NCBI GenBank assembly: GCA_030603215.1
Contig: JAUVYF010000006.1
Span: 1-40,886 of the forward strand
DNA from: Candidatus Bipolaricaulota bacterium
Lineage (GTDB): Bacteria; Bipolaricaulota; Bipolaricaulia; UBA7950; UBA9294
Direction of reading: 5' to 3'
Length of the DNA: 40,886 nt
Shown: positions 8,584 through 17,026 of the stretch, in pieces
Numbering within the stretch: the first letter of the stretch is position 1
Layout of the letters: every line of letters starts with the position of its first letter
Position numbers and translations under genes: made by a program
The notes under the pieces: generated by a model
The model's input: only the letters and a program-made list of their open reading frames with translations
Databases searched by the model: none
Told to the model about the DNA's origin: nothing

Positions 8584-9595
8584 ACCAAACTCCATCAATC
8601 TGGGCGTCACAAGCTGGACATCGATCCATTTGTAAACGGTTTTCTTTCACCAGAAACCCAATTCTCTTTATCAGCAATTCTCCGCAGGCAGGGCAATAGG
8701 TATGCTCTCCTTCACCGGGGACATTTCCTACATATACGTAGCGCAGGCCAACCTCGTAGCCAATCTTTCGTGCTTGCTCAAGGGTAGCCACTGGAGTGGG
8801 AGAAAGGTTTGCAAGCTTATACGCAGGACTAAAGCGGCTCACATGCCATGGAATCGTATCTGAAATACCAAAGATCGCCTCAGCAATCCAACGAAGCGTC
8901 TCCGGGCTATCATTCATGCCCGGGATAACTAGGGTCGTCAGTTCCAGCCACACGCCAGTCCTAACAAACCGCTCGATCGAATGCAGCACTGGTCTCAGAT
9001 TACCTCCCGCTACCTCACGATAGAACTTATCTGAGATCCCTTTGAGGTCAATATTGATGCCGTCAAGATAAGGAATGATCGCGTCAGCCGCTTCAGGGCT
9101 CATATAGCCATTTGAGATGAATACGTTTCGCAATCCTTCCTCATGCGCGAGACGCGCAATGTCGAGAGCATACTCAAAGAAGACAGTTGGCTCAGTATAG
9201 GTATAGGCAATGGTCCGGCAGCCTTCTTGCTTGGCTTCCTTAATAACCTCGCTAGGGGAAATATCGTCTCCCATCGCGATGATCTGCCCTGAATGTTCTC
9301 GTGGGTATTGCGAAATATAATGATTCTGACAATTCAAGCAGGTAAAATTGCAGCCAACTGTACTAATTGAGTACGCGCGCGTGCCGGGCAGGAAATGAAA
9401 CAATGGCTTCTTCTCAATTGGATCGACATCGCAGGCAACCGGCTTACCGTAAACCAAGCTATAAAGCGTCCCTCTCCGGTTCTCGCGCACACCGCAGATC
9501 CCTCGCTTCCCTTCCTCAATCTGGCATCGATGTGAGCAAAGAAGACAGTGAACACGTTCTCGACTGAGTTTCTCATAAAGCATCGCTTCTTTCAT
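8573..9595 (-). CDS. amrS: AmmeMemoRadiSam system radical SAM enzyme
   Basis: Radical SAM protein of the AmmeMemoRadiSam group, formerly annotated as pyruvate-formate-lyase-activating-like. The preferred start gives 340 aa. An N-terminal cysteine set (C17, C20, C24, C34) precedes the radical SAM cluster motif GCNFTCLNCQ (C82xxxC86xxC89). YTYTEPTVFFEY, GINIDLKG and a C-terminal zinc-ribbon-like YCPACGELL...RCPACDAQIDG follow. The frame extends upstream to 9652, but ATG 9595 begins at the family-like N-terminus. The usual partners (AMMECR1 and Memo domain proteins) are not adjacent. Transcribed divergently from the ABC-F gene. The substrate is unproven. Confidence 0.92.
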   Translation of the reverse strand: MKEAMLYEKLSRERVHCLLCSHRCQIEEGKRGICGVRENRRGTLYSLVYGKPVACDVDPIEKKPLFHFLPGTRAYSISTVGCNFTCLNCQNHYISQYPREHSGQIIAMGDDISPSEVIKEAKQEGCRTIAYTYTEPTVFFEYALDIARLAHEEGLRNVFISNGYMSPEAADAIIPYLDGINIDLKGISDKFYREVAGGNLRPVLHSIERFVRTGVWLELTTLVIPGMNDSPETLRWIAEAIFGISDTIPWHVSRFSPAYKLANLSPTPVATLEQARKIGYEVGLRYVYVGNVPGEGEHTYCPACGELLIKRIGFLVKENRLQMDRCPACDAQIDGVWFTP

Positions 9596-9700
9596 CTGGT
9601 CGCACCTACTAATCATACTATATGCGGCAAGAAGAAGAAAAGAGCAGGTCACTCGCTTCCTTTTGCCAGAAGGTTACTTCTTGTACCATCTGTAGACGAT

Positions 9701-11602
9701 ATGTCATTGATACAACTAGAGCAGATAGAGAAGTCTTTCGGCGCACAGCTACTATTCTTGCCATCTTCGACCCAAGTCTCACGCGGAGATAAGATTGCCC
9801 TTATAGGAGATAACGGAACAGGGAAATCGACCCTCCTTGAAATCATCGCCGATATTCAGCAGCCAACCTCGGGAAAGGTACATCGCGCAAGAAGTATACG
9901 CATTGGATATCTGCCACAGCATGCGCGACTCACATCAAATGGGACGCTCTACCAATCATTGCAGGAAGCATTCTCTGGCCTACTTGGCATGCAGGCAAAG
10001 CTTCGCCACATGGAATCACAGATGGCTGACACAAGCGATGCCGAGCTTCTTCATTCTTACGACAACCTTCTACACACATTTGGGCAACAAGGAGGATATA
10101 CTGTTGATGCTAGGATCAAAGCCGCCCTCATCGGAGTCGGCTTCACGCGTGAATCATTCAGCAACCCAGTAGAGAGATTATCCGGAGGAGAAGAAGCGCG
10201 TGCGGCGCTAGCTCGCGTACTGGTCGATCCCCCCGATCTTCTCTTATTAGATGAACCGACAAACCATTTAGATTTCTTCGCATTAGATTGGCTGGAGGAA
10301 ACCCTTATTGCTTTCTCTGGCGCCATCATCCTGGTGTCGCATGATCGGCATCTTCTGGATCAGGTGGCAAACCGCGCTTGGGAGATTGCGTTTGGTGAGC
10401 TTTTGTTCTATCGCGGTGGTTATACCAGATCCCGTGTCGCACGCAAGGCCAAGCTTGCTCAACAACAGCAAGCCTACACCGAGCAGCAACAATGCATCAA
10501 GCTGCAAGAAGACTTCATCCGTCGACACCATGCTGGACAGAAACACCGTCAGGCAAAGGATCGAGAAAAGAAGCTACAGCGGATAACAAAAGAATTGATT
10601 GCCCAGCCTCGGCAGTCAAAACACATGTCACTTACAATCCCCGTGAAGATACCGAGTGGAAAACGAGTCCTGCAGACAAGAGGCCTACAAGTCGGTTTTG
10701 CATCGGCTTTGTTCGGTTGCCCCGATTTTACACTCTACCGCGGAGAGAGAGTTGCAATTATCGGGCCAAACGGATGTGGAAAAACAACCCTCCTAGAAAC
10801 ACTAGCCGAGAATGTTGCTCCCTTCGCAGGCACTGTTCACATGGGGCACAAGGTAATACCGACAGGCTATAACCAACAGCAAGAAGGACTTTACAGGAAC
10901 GAAACTGTTCTCGATACGATCCTCGCTCATTCTTCCCTTACTATTGCCCAGGCGCGAGGGCTGCTTGGGCGCTTTCTGTTCAGCAAGGATGAAGTATCAA
11001 AACAGATGAGAACACTCTCGGGAGGAGAGCGAAGCCGGGTAGCTCTTGCCATCCTTTCTCTAATGAAGGGAAATCTTCTACTGCTTGATGAACCAACGAA
11101 TCACCTTGACCTGGCAAGTCAAGAGATCTTGGAAGCAACCCTCTTAGCGTACAAAGGAACCATCTTACTCGTCTCTCATGACCGCGCTCTGTTAAGTGCA
11201 GTCGCCACGCAGGTATGGGAAATTGAGCAAGGATGTTTGCGTGTTTTCTCGGGCGGGTATGCCCACTACAAAGAATACATCGCCACCAAGGCCACTCCCT
11301 CCCAGTCTAATCAGAAGAAACAGACAAGAGAATCAAGAAATACTCGGAAAGATCCAGAAAGGACAACACGTAACAAATATCACCAGCAACGACTTCTCCA
11401 GGGCATCGAGCAACTTGAGAAAGAGATCGAACGCCTGGAGAAGGAGTTGAGCAAGACCGAAAGAGACCTTCTTATAGCCACCAATCATGCCGATACGACA
11501 AAGGTCGCCGAGCTTGGATCAAAATACAAGGCACTCAAGGAAAGACTTGACAGGTGCTGCGCGGATTGGGGGGAAGCCTCAGAAAAGGCTAAATCGCTTT
11601 AA
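9701..11602 (+). CDS. ABC-F family ATPase (Uup/EttA-like)
   Basis: Soluble twin-ABC protein without membrane domains. ABC-F members act on the ribosome (translation factor or antibiotic protection type). It is 633 aa. The first nucleotide-binding domain has Walker A GDNGTGKST (36-44), signature LSGGEEARAALAR and Walker B LLLLDEPTNHLD. A charged linker of about 80 residues rich in Gln/Lys/Arg follows. The second domain has GPNGCGKTT, LSGGERSRVALA and LLLLDEPTNHLD. The last 70 residues form a heptad-like coiled coil (LEKEIERLEKELSKTERD), as in Uup, whose length it matches. The frame is open back to 9548, but ATG 9701 (MSLIQLEQIEKSFG) is the normal family start. Uup-like is my best guess among subfamilies. 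Confidence 0.92.
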   Translation: MSLIQLEQIEKSFGAQLLFLPSSTQVSRGDKIALIGDNGTGKSTLLEIIADIQQPTSGKVHRARSIRIGYLPQHARLTSNGTLYQSLQEAFSGLLGMQAKLRHMESQMADTSDAELLHSYDNLLHTFGQQGGYTVDARIKAALIGVGFTRESFSNPVERLSGGEEARAALARVLVDPPDLLLLDEPTNHLDFFALDWLEETLIAFSGAIILVSHDRHLLDQVANRAWEIAFGELLFYRGGYTRSRVARKAKLAQQQQAYTEQQQCIKLQEDFIRRHHAGQKHRQAKDREKKLQRITKELIAQPRQSKHMSLTIPVKIPSGKRVLQTRGLQVGFASALFGCPDFTLYRGERVAIIGPNGCGKTTLLETLAENVAPFAGTVHMGHKVIPTGYNQQQEGLYRNETVLDTILAHSSLTIAQARGLLGRFLFSKDEVSKQMRTLSGGERSRVALAILSLMKGNLLLLDEPTNHLDLASQEILEATLLAYKGTILLVSHDRALLSAVATQVWEIEQGCLRVFSGGYAHYKEYIATKATPSQSNQKKQTRESRNTRKDPERTTRNKYHQQRLLQGIEQLEKEIERLEKELSKTERDLLIATNHADTTKVAELGSKYKALKERLDRCCADWGEASEKAKSL

Positions 11603-12340
11603 GACGTAAAGCAAAGTCATTTTACCGCAGAGGGCGCAGAGATCGCGGAGGAAGACAAAGGCATAATTCATAATTAAGAGAATTAAAGGATTACAGATCA
11701 TAACACAAGCAAGAGTTCTCCTTGGCGTACTCAGTGGTTAGATGGTATTTTGTGCCAAGAGATATGCTTAGGTTTCACCCTGTTCCTGGTTTCCTCTGCG
11801 TCCTCTGCGGTTAAATGTCTTTGGCAGTAAGTGGATGTGTTTTCACCTGTTCCTGGTTTCCTCTGCGTCCCCGCAATCCGAGATCTGCCTCTTCTCCACT
11901 TCTCCTCTGCTCCTCTGCTCCTCTGCACTCCCACACCCCTGCTTTCTTCTTCCTCTGCGTCCTCTGCGGTAAAATGACTTTGCTTTTAGCAGTAAGATGT
12001 CTTTGCCTCTAAACCATTCTTCTGCTTTCCTCTGCGGTCAACTGCTTGTCACCGCGGGACTTGTCCTGGGGCATTCGTCATTCCGGCGGACCCCGGATCG
12101 GGTCCAGGGCAGGGCCCGGGAATCCAGCGTAATGGTGGTTCCACGTTACCCATTACGCATCACTCATTACTGTTTCTCAACCTTGGACGTTGGACGTTGG
12201 ACCATGGTCTTCTCTACGTCTTCGCGAGAGGCTAAGCTTTTCCCTTCGCCCGTTCGTTTCACTCACTCTGTAGGTCTTATCTCTCAGGCCTGTAGTTGAA
12301 AAGATATCTGTGATGAAGGAAGATATTTGTCATAATATTG
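11603..12340. repeat. Repeat-filled spacer (nonamer CTCTGCG repeats, long dispersed repeat copy A, heptamers)
   Basis: About 740 bp without a credible gene. An inverted copy of the motif (ttaccgcagagggcgcagag) is at about 11620-11640. Direct copies of CTCTGCGTC-type nonamers occur near 11797, 11860, 11953 and 12030, often followed by taaaatg(t/a)ctttg. The segment 11951-12178 recurs at 35979-36184. It includes a hairpin around CATTCCGG...CCGGGAATCC (about 12080-12126). A heptamer run ttggacg x3 is at 12183-12203. Frames in this spacer translate the repeats and are not genes. Confidence 0.7.
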
Positions 12341-12355
12341 TAAGGAGTGATCGGA

Positions 12356-13084
12356 TTGCAGCGCAAAGTTTTCTTACTCGTCACGGTGTTGATGTTTTTC
12401 TGCTTCAGTGCAGCAGCTCAGGAGGAGTCTACACCAAGTTCCTCTACAGATTATTCGATTGCAGCCATCGTCAACGGAGAGATCATTACACAAGACACGC
12501 TAGCAACGAGCGCGCAACTTGTGCAAATTTTCCAGGTAATCATCCAGCAGTTTCCCACCTTTGGGCAGACCCTTTTTACCACCCCGGAAGGCGACGCGCT
12601 CCTGTACGCCTACCAGTTAGGCATACTTGATACAATAATAACTAGCCGTCTTGTGATTCAACAAGCAGAACAACATGACATCGCGCCAGACGAGAAGAAA
12701 GTTGAGGAACAGGTAGAAGAACAGCTCAATCAGATCATCGAGCAAAATCAACTGACGATTGAACAAGTAGAGGCTATCTTGTCGGAACAAGGGTCTTCCT
12801 TGGATGAATATAGGCAAATGATGAGAGAATCCTTTGCCGAACAATCCATGGCGCAAGACTTGTATACCTTGATCACTCAACCTGTAGTCATAAGTAGTGA
12901 ACAGATCTCTGCCTACTACCAGGACCATGAGGAGGAGTTCGTCGCAGAAGATGGATCGATCTTTCCCTTAGATGAAGTAAGAGAGCAGATTCATGAGGAT
13001 TTGCTGGAAAATGAGCAAGCCAACGCGTGGAATACGTGGTTCGATGATGTAAAGGACAAGGCCAAAATCGAAATCCTCTTCTGA
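12356..13084 (+). CDS. Exported SurA/PrsA-like chaperone lacking a rotamase domain
   Basis: Predicted periplasmic or cell-surface protein of 242 aa. A signal peptide (LQRKVFLLVTVLMFFCFSAAAQ) precedes a SurA N-terminal-type helical chaperone module: IAAIVNGEIITQDTL, then long Gln/Glu-rich helices, then a final short segment SIFPLDEVREQIHEDLLENEQ that resembles the helix following the PPIase domain. The parvulin PPIase domain normally inserted there is absent, so it likely acts only as a holdase. TTG 12356 lies 8 nt after AAGGAG and is preferred; GTG 12347 overlaps that site. Followed after 92 nt by the ABC ATPase gene. Confidence 0.82.
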   Translation: MQRKVFLLVTVLMFFCFSAAAQEESTPSSSTDYSIAAIVNGEIITQDTLATSAQLVQIFQVIIQQFPTFGQTLFTTPEGDALLYAYQLGILDTIITSRLVIQQAEQHDIAPDEKKVEEQVEEQLNQIIEQNQLTIEQVEAILSEQGSSLDEYRQMMRESFAEQSMAQDLYTLITQPVVISSEQISAYYQDHEEEFVAEDGSIFPLDEVREQIHEDLLENEQANAWNTWFDDVKDKAKIEILF

Positions 13085-13176
13085 CAATAATCTTGGCCCT
13101 GGGCACAATTTGTAGTAGCATACTGCTAGAGAAGAGACGAATCCCACAGGAAATAATAGAGGAATTAGGAGGATCG

Positions 13177-14256
13177 ATGGCGGAAGTAACGCTTACCAAG
13201 GTAATGAAAACGTTCGGCGACTTTGTTGCCGTAAACGAGATCGATCTAGTGGTGGACGATGGCGCATTCACAGTGCTAGTTGGGCCATCCGGGTGTGGGA
13301 AGACGACGACGCTGCGGATGATCGCTGGGTTGGAAGAGGTGACATCGGGTGAAGTGCGAATTGGGGAGCGAGTGGTGAACCGTGTTCCGCCGAAGGACCG
13401 TGATATCGCGATGGTCTTTCAGAACTACGCGCTTTACCCGCACATGGACGTGTATAACAACATGGCGTTTGGTCTCAAGCTGCGCAAGACTCCAAAGAAG
13501 GAGATCGATGAGCGTGTGCAAGCGGCGGCGGCGCTTCTTGGCATAGAGGAGAAGCTGAAGAGCAAGCCGCGTGAGCTCTCCGGCGGGCAGAGGCAGCGAG
13601 TTGCTGTGGGGCGAGCAATCGTGCGTGACCCAAAGGTATTCCTGTTCGATGAGCCGTTGTCGAACTTGGATGCCAAGCTGCGCGTACAGATGCGCACTGA
13701 GATTGAGCAGCTACACCACAAGTTACAGACGACAACGGTGTACGTGACGCACGACCAGGTAGAGGCGATGACGCTAGGGAGCAAGATCGCCGTGATGCGC
13801 GATGGGGTAATCTATCAGTACGCATCGCCGCAGGAGACGTACGATCGGCCATCGAACCAGTTTGTCGCTGGTTTCATTGGAAGTCCGGCGATGAACTTGC
13901 TTACGGCAAAGGCCGCGATGAACGACGGTACGATCTCCCTGACCGGAACAGGGTTCATGATCAATCTACCCGCAGATGGGAGGATCGATGCCGTTCCAGA
14001 GCAGGTAATTGTTGGCATCCGTCCGGAGGATCTCGCCGGCCCAGTCGCTGAGGGGGAGAATCTCCTTGAGATGAGGGTAAAGGTGACAGAGCCGCTGGGC
14101 AACGAGCTACTCGTGTACGCGGACTGCGGCGGAGAGCAGGTAGTAGCGAACCTTGATCCTCATCAACATATCGAGATCGACTCCACAATCAAGCTCTCTC
14201 CCAATCTTAAGACTCTTCATCTGTTTGATTCAGAGACAGAAGAGACCATACTATAG
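13177..14256 (+). CDS. Carbohydrate-type ABC transporter ATPase (MalK/UgpC/MsmX-like)
   Basis: ATP-binding subunit of a CUT1-type sugar importer, 359 aa. Walker A GPSGCGKTTTLRMIAGLEE, Q-loop FQNYALYPHM, signature ELSGGQRQRVAVGRAIVR, Walker B VFLFDEPLSNLDA and H-loop VTHDQVEAM are all intact. The C-terminal about 110 residues form the MalK-type TOBE/OB regulatory domain (VIVGIRPEDL, VTEPLGNELLVYADCGG). ATG 13177 has AGGAGG 5-6 nt upstream; the frame is open to 13093. No permease or binding protein gene is next to it, so it may be a shared ATPase serving several permeases, as MsmX does in Bacillus. Confidence 0.93.
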   Translation: MAEVTLTKVMKTFGDFVAVNEIDLVVDDGAFTVLVGPSGCGKTTTLRMIAGLEEVTSGEVRIGERVVNRVPPKDRDIAMVFQNYALYPHMDVYNNMAFGLKLRKTPKKEIDERVQAAAALLGIEEKLKSKPRELSGGQRQRVAVGRAIVRDPKVFLFDEPLSNLDAKLRVQMRTEIEQLHHKLQTTTVYVTHDQVEAMTLGSKIAVMRDGVIYQYASPQETYDRPSNQFVAGFIGSPAMNLLTAKAAMNDGTISLTGTGFMINLPADGRIDAVPEQVIVGIRPEDLAGPVAEGENLLEMRVKVTEPLGNELLVYADCGGEQVVANLDPHQHIEIDSTIKLSPNLKTLHLFDSETEETIL

Positions 14257-14412
14257 GCTGTTCTCGGAGATGGATCGACAGTTCGTTCTTTCACAAGATG
14301 AACCTCGCGCGTGTACTTTGTCGTTCTTTACCAGTTCGCGCAACAAGTGACGTGGGAACAAGGTAAGGACGGAAAAGCGCCCGCACCTAATAGCTGTTTT
14401 GGCTTCGGTTGA

Positions 14413-14844
14413 TCAGTCCTCCACAGTGAAGCGGATGCGGACGACCCCCTCTTTTCTCATATCGTGGCTTCTCACGCAGAAGCGGCCGATCTGCGCCGTG
14501 TACCCTACATGGTCCCCGGCACATGGCATGGCGTTCAGGTCGCCAATAGTAACGATGCGAATGTTGGTTACATCCCCAGGCACTTTCCACAGGTCGTAGT
14601 CTTCTTGTGCCTCCTCGATTGGTAGTACCTGCACAGTGATAGGGTAATCCTTCTCGATCTCCGCATTCACGGCTCTCTCGATTGTAAGGATATCTTCCTG
14701 TAGGAGCGCTTGAGAGACGGCGTAGTCACACTTCGACTTCTTGTCGCCTAAATGCGACTCGAGGTTCCGCGGAGAGCCGAATTCTCGCCGCATCACCGCG
14801 GTCAAGATATGCTCCGCACTGTGCATCCTCTGTAATTTGTTCAT
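14413..14844 (-). CDS. Free-standing alanyl-tRNA editing protein, AlaX family
   Basis: Trans-editing deacylase that hydrolyses mischarged tRNA-Ala, homologous to the AlaRS editing domain. It is 143 aa, a small form without the N-terminal AlaRS-like beta-barrel. The metal-binding motifs HSAEH (near residue 9) and CAGDH (HxxxH...CxxxH) are intact, with DLWKVPGDVTNIRIVTIGD between and GVVRIRF at the end. ATG 14844 fits the domain boundary and has AAGGAG about 13 nt upstream; the frame is open to 14940. The residue specificity (Ser, Gly or other) cannot be read from sequence. Confidence 0.85.
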   Translation of the reverse strand: MNKLQRMHSAEHILTAVMRREFGSPRNLESHLGDKKSKCDYAVSQALLQEDILTIERAVNAEIEKDYPITVQVLPIEEAQEDYDLWKVPGDVTNIRIVTIGDLNAMPCAGDHVGYTAQIGRFCVRSHDMRKEGVVRIRFTVED

Positions 14845-15243
14845 AGCTAATCCATTGGCTCCTTTGACTCCTAGACTAACTGTGTGTGTTAGGATGATAC
14901 CGGCGTTGGTCCTGTGCCGCACCCTTCTGGGGCAATACACCCCCCTGTTTTTTTAGCCTCGGCGCAGTCTGCAGTCTCACTTCCGGCAGGGGGAGGAAGC
15001 CCCGGCAGCTGGCGGAGAATAGGGATGGCAATAACAGTCAAGAAGATGAAAAAAGGCTGAAAAGTAAGTAGAAACATGGTCTACAGCTGTTGTCTTCACT
15101 AAAGGTGCAAAACGATGCTCAGGCTATTCCAGGAGGCAGTGTTCACCGGACGGAGAGCATCAAGGAAACTTGCCAGGAGTGCGAGGGTGATTTCCATTAA
15201 TCATACGATATAATCTTGTATCCGTTTGTTAATGGGGGTTGCG
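14845..15243. other. Divergent spacer between the AlaX gene and glnA
   Basis: About 400 bp with no gene I can support. It holds a GC-rich stretch (14960-15015) with two direct CCGGCAG words. A weak hairpin followed by seven Ts (about 14928-14955, TGGGG/CCCCC) reads as a terminator on the plus strand, but no plus-strand gene ends there. A perfect TATAAT (15209-15214) lies 29 nt before the glnA start and has no good -35 partner at 16-18 nt. Confidence 0.4.
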
Positions 15244-16563
15244 ATGCAGGAAGATCCGCGGGACAAGGTGTTACGTGAGACTAAAGAGAAAGGGGTCCGG
15301 TTCATCCAGCTCTGGTTTACGGATCTGTTGGGAAATCCGAAGAGCGTGGAGATCACGGCGGCCAAGCTAGAGGAAGCGTTAGATGAGGGTTTCGGTTTCG
15401 ATGGTTCTTCTATTCATGGTTTCGCCCGGATTGATGAAAGTGATATGCTCGTCAAGCCCGATCCTAATAGTTTTACCCTTCTCCCTTGGGGAGAGGTTGC
15501 TCGCCTAATCTGCGACGTGTTCAAGCCCGATGGAGACCCCTACAGAGGCGATCCACGCTGGGCTCTCAAGCGAGCGTTGGCTCGAGCAGACAAACAGGGC
15601 CTTGTGATGCAAGTTGGCCCCGAGGTAGAGTACTTTTACTTCCGCTCTGACTCCCTGCCCGAAACCCTGGATTCGGGTGGGTATTTCGACTTGGTGCCGC
15701 CAGACCTGAGCTCAAAGATCCGCAGGGAGACCGTGCAGACTCTCGAGGAGATGGGTATAGCCGTAGAGGCTACTCACCACGAGGGTGCGCCCAGCCAGCA
15801 GGAGATTAATCTCCGGTATAACGATGCTCTCACGATGGCCGATAGCCTAATGACCTGCCGATTGGTGATCAAGCAAGCAGCGCGCAAACACGAGGTGTAT
15901 GCAACCTTTATGCCCAAGCCGCTCTTCAGACAGAACGGTTCGGGGATGCATCTTCATCAGTCTCTGTATTACAAAAATGGGGGTAACGCCTTCTTCGAGA
16001 GGGGGGCTCCCTTAGGTTTATCGCTTATCGCCAGGGGTTATATCGCTGGGCTCCTGAAGCACGCCAAGGAGATCATGGGGGTTTGTGCACAATGGGTTAA
16101 TTCTTACAAACGTCTTGTGCCAGGGTATGAAGCCCCAGTTTACATCACCTGGGCACATCGTAACCGCAGCAACATGATTCGTGTCCCCACGTACAAGCCC
16201 GACAAAGAAGCAGCCTGCCGGATTGAGTTCCGGGCCCCTGACCCGGCGTGCAATCCTTACCTCGTCTTTGCGGTGCTACTTCACGCAGGCCTCGAGGGGA
16301 TCGAACAGGGGTACCCACTTCCAGAGCCCATGGAACAGGACGTTTACGCGATGAGTGAGTCGGAAAGGGATAAGCTAGGTGTCGAATCGATCCCGGGAAG
16401 CCTCAACGAGGCCATTGTGCTGATGGAGAAAAGCGAGCTCGTACGCCGGGCGCTGGGTAATCACATCTTCGAGAAATTCATCCAGAACAAGAAAATCGAA
16501 TGGGACGCTTACCGCTCCCAGGTTCATAGTTATGAACTCGAGCGCTACCTCGCTGTGCTCTGA
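15244..16563 (+). CDS. glnA: Glutamine synthetase, type I
   Basis: Makes glutamine from glutamate, ammonia and ATP; forms cytoplasmic dodecamers. It is 439 aa, the length of the GSI-alpha (Bacillus/Thermotoga-like) group. Conserved blocks are FGFDGSSIHGFARIDESDM (beta-grasp), GPEVEYFYF, HHEGAPSQQEINLRY, NGSGMHLHQSL (ATP site), NSYKRLVPGYEAPVYITW and CRIEFRAPDPACNPYL. The adenylylation segment of GSI-beta enzymes is not evident, so regulation by feedback or regulators is more likely (inference). ATG 15244 follows a GGGGG tract; ATG 15232 in frame is an alternative. TATAAT at 15209-15214 may be its -10. Confidence 0.96.
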   Translation: MQEDPRDKVLRETKEKGVRFIQLWFTDLLGNPKSVEITAAKLEEALDEGFGFDGSSIHGFARIDESDMLVKPDPNSFTLLPWGEVARLICDVFKPDGDPYRGDPRWALKRALARADKQGLVMQVGPEVEYFYFRSDSLPETLDSGGYFDLVPPDLSSKIRRETVQTLEEMGIAVEATHHEGAPSQQEINLRYNDALTMADSLMTCRLVIKQAARKHEVYATFMPKPLFRQNGSGMHLHQSLYYKNGGNAFFERGAPLGLSLIARGYIAGLLKHAKEIMGVCAQWVNSYKRLVPGYEAPVYITWAHRNRSNMIRVPTYKPDKEAACRIEFRAPDPACNPYLVFAVLLHAGLEGIEQGYPLPEPMEQDVYAMSESERDKLGVESIPGSLNEAIVLMEKSELVRRALGNHIFEKFIQNKKIEWDAYRSQVHSYELERYLAVL

Positions 16564-16692
16564 GCTCAGTAGATTACAGTGGATGAGATATACTCACGTT
16601 TTTCCAGGAGAGGTCGTGATTCCACCGCTGGCCGCTCGGAAAGAGCGAGATTAGGTGTTAAACTGATAGACTCAGGGGGTGAATGACGACCT

Positions 16693-16986
16693 ATGTCAAG
16701 TGAAGAGAAGATGAAAGTCACGGTGAAACTCTTTGGCGGAATAGGTAATTTCGCTGGTATTTCGACGGTAAGCGTCTTGCTTCCTCCTCATGCTGCGATC
16801 AGCGAGGCGTTGAAAGAGCTTTACCAGAGCCACTCCGCGCTACAAGAGAAGTTGGAGAAAGGCGTTGCGGAGGGTTATATCAACATCATAGTGAACGGTC
16901 GAAACATTCGCTTCCTGGGCGGCCTAGAGACATCCCTTTCCGAAGGGGACAAGATTGCCTTCCTTCCCCCGATCGGCGGAGGATAA
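16693..16986 (+). CDS. MoaD/ThiS-family sulfur carrier protein
   Basis: Small beta-grasp ubiquitin-like carrier, 97 aa, ending in the exposed PPIGGG tail. In this family the terminal Gly is adenylated by an E1-like enzyme and then thiocarboxylated to deliver sulfur for molybdopterin, thiamin or other products. KVTVKLFGGIGNFAG matches the MoaD beta1 strand and IIVNGRNIRFLGG the central strands. ATG 16693 has GGGGGTG about 11 nt upstream; an in-frame ATG at 16711 with GAAGAG is the alternative. The E1-like partner gene ends 40 nt downstream on the opposite strand. No moaA/E or thi genes are nearby, so the sulfur acceptor is unknown. Confidence 0.87.
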   Translation: MSSEEKMKVTVKLFGGIGNFAGISTVSVLLPPHAAISEALKELYQSHSALQEKLEKGVAEGYINIIVNGRNIRFLGGLETSLSEGDKIAFLPPIGGG

Positions 16987-17026
16987 GACTGGCCAGCGAC
17001 AGCCAGGTACTTACCGGCCACGCTTC

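Noticed and set aside
11731-12299. Several 65-100 codon frames on both strands
   Set aside because: They translate the CTCTGCG nonamer and long-repeat text, have low-complexity products and no ribosome sites.
14928-14955. Hairpin plus T-run on the plus strand
   Set aside because: Only a 4-5 bp stem, and no plus-strand gene ends there, so it is not called a terminator.
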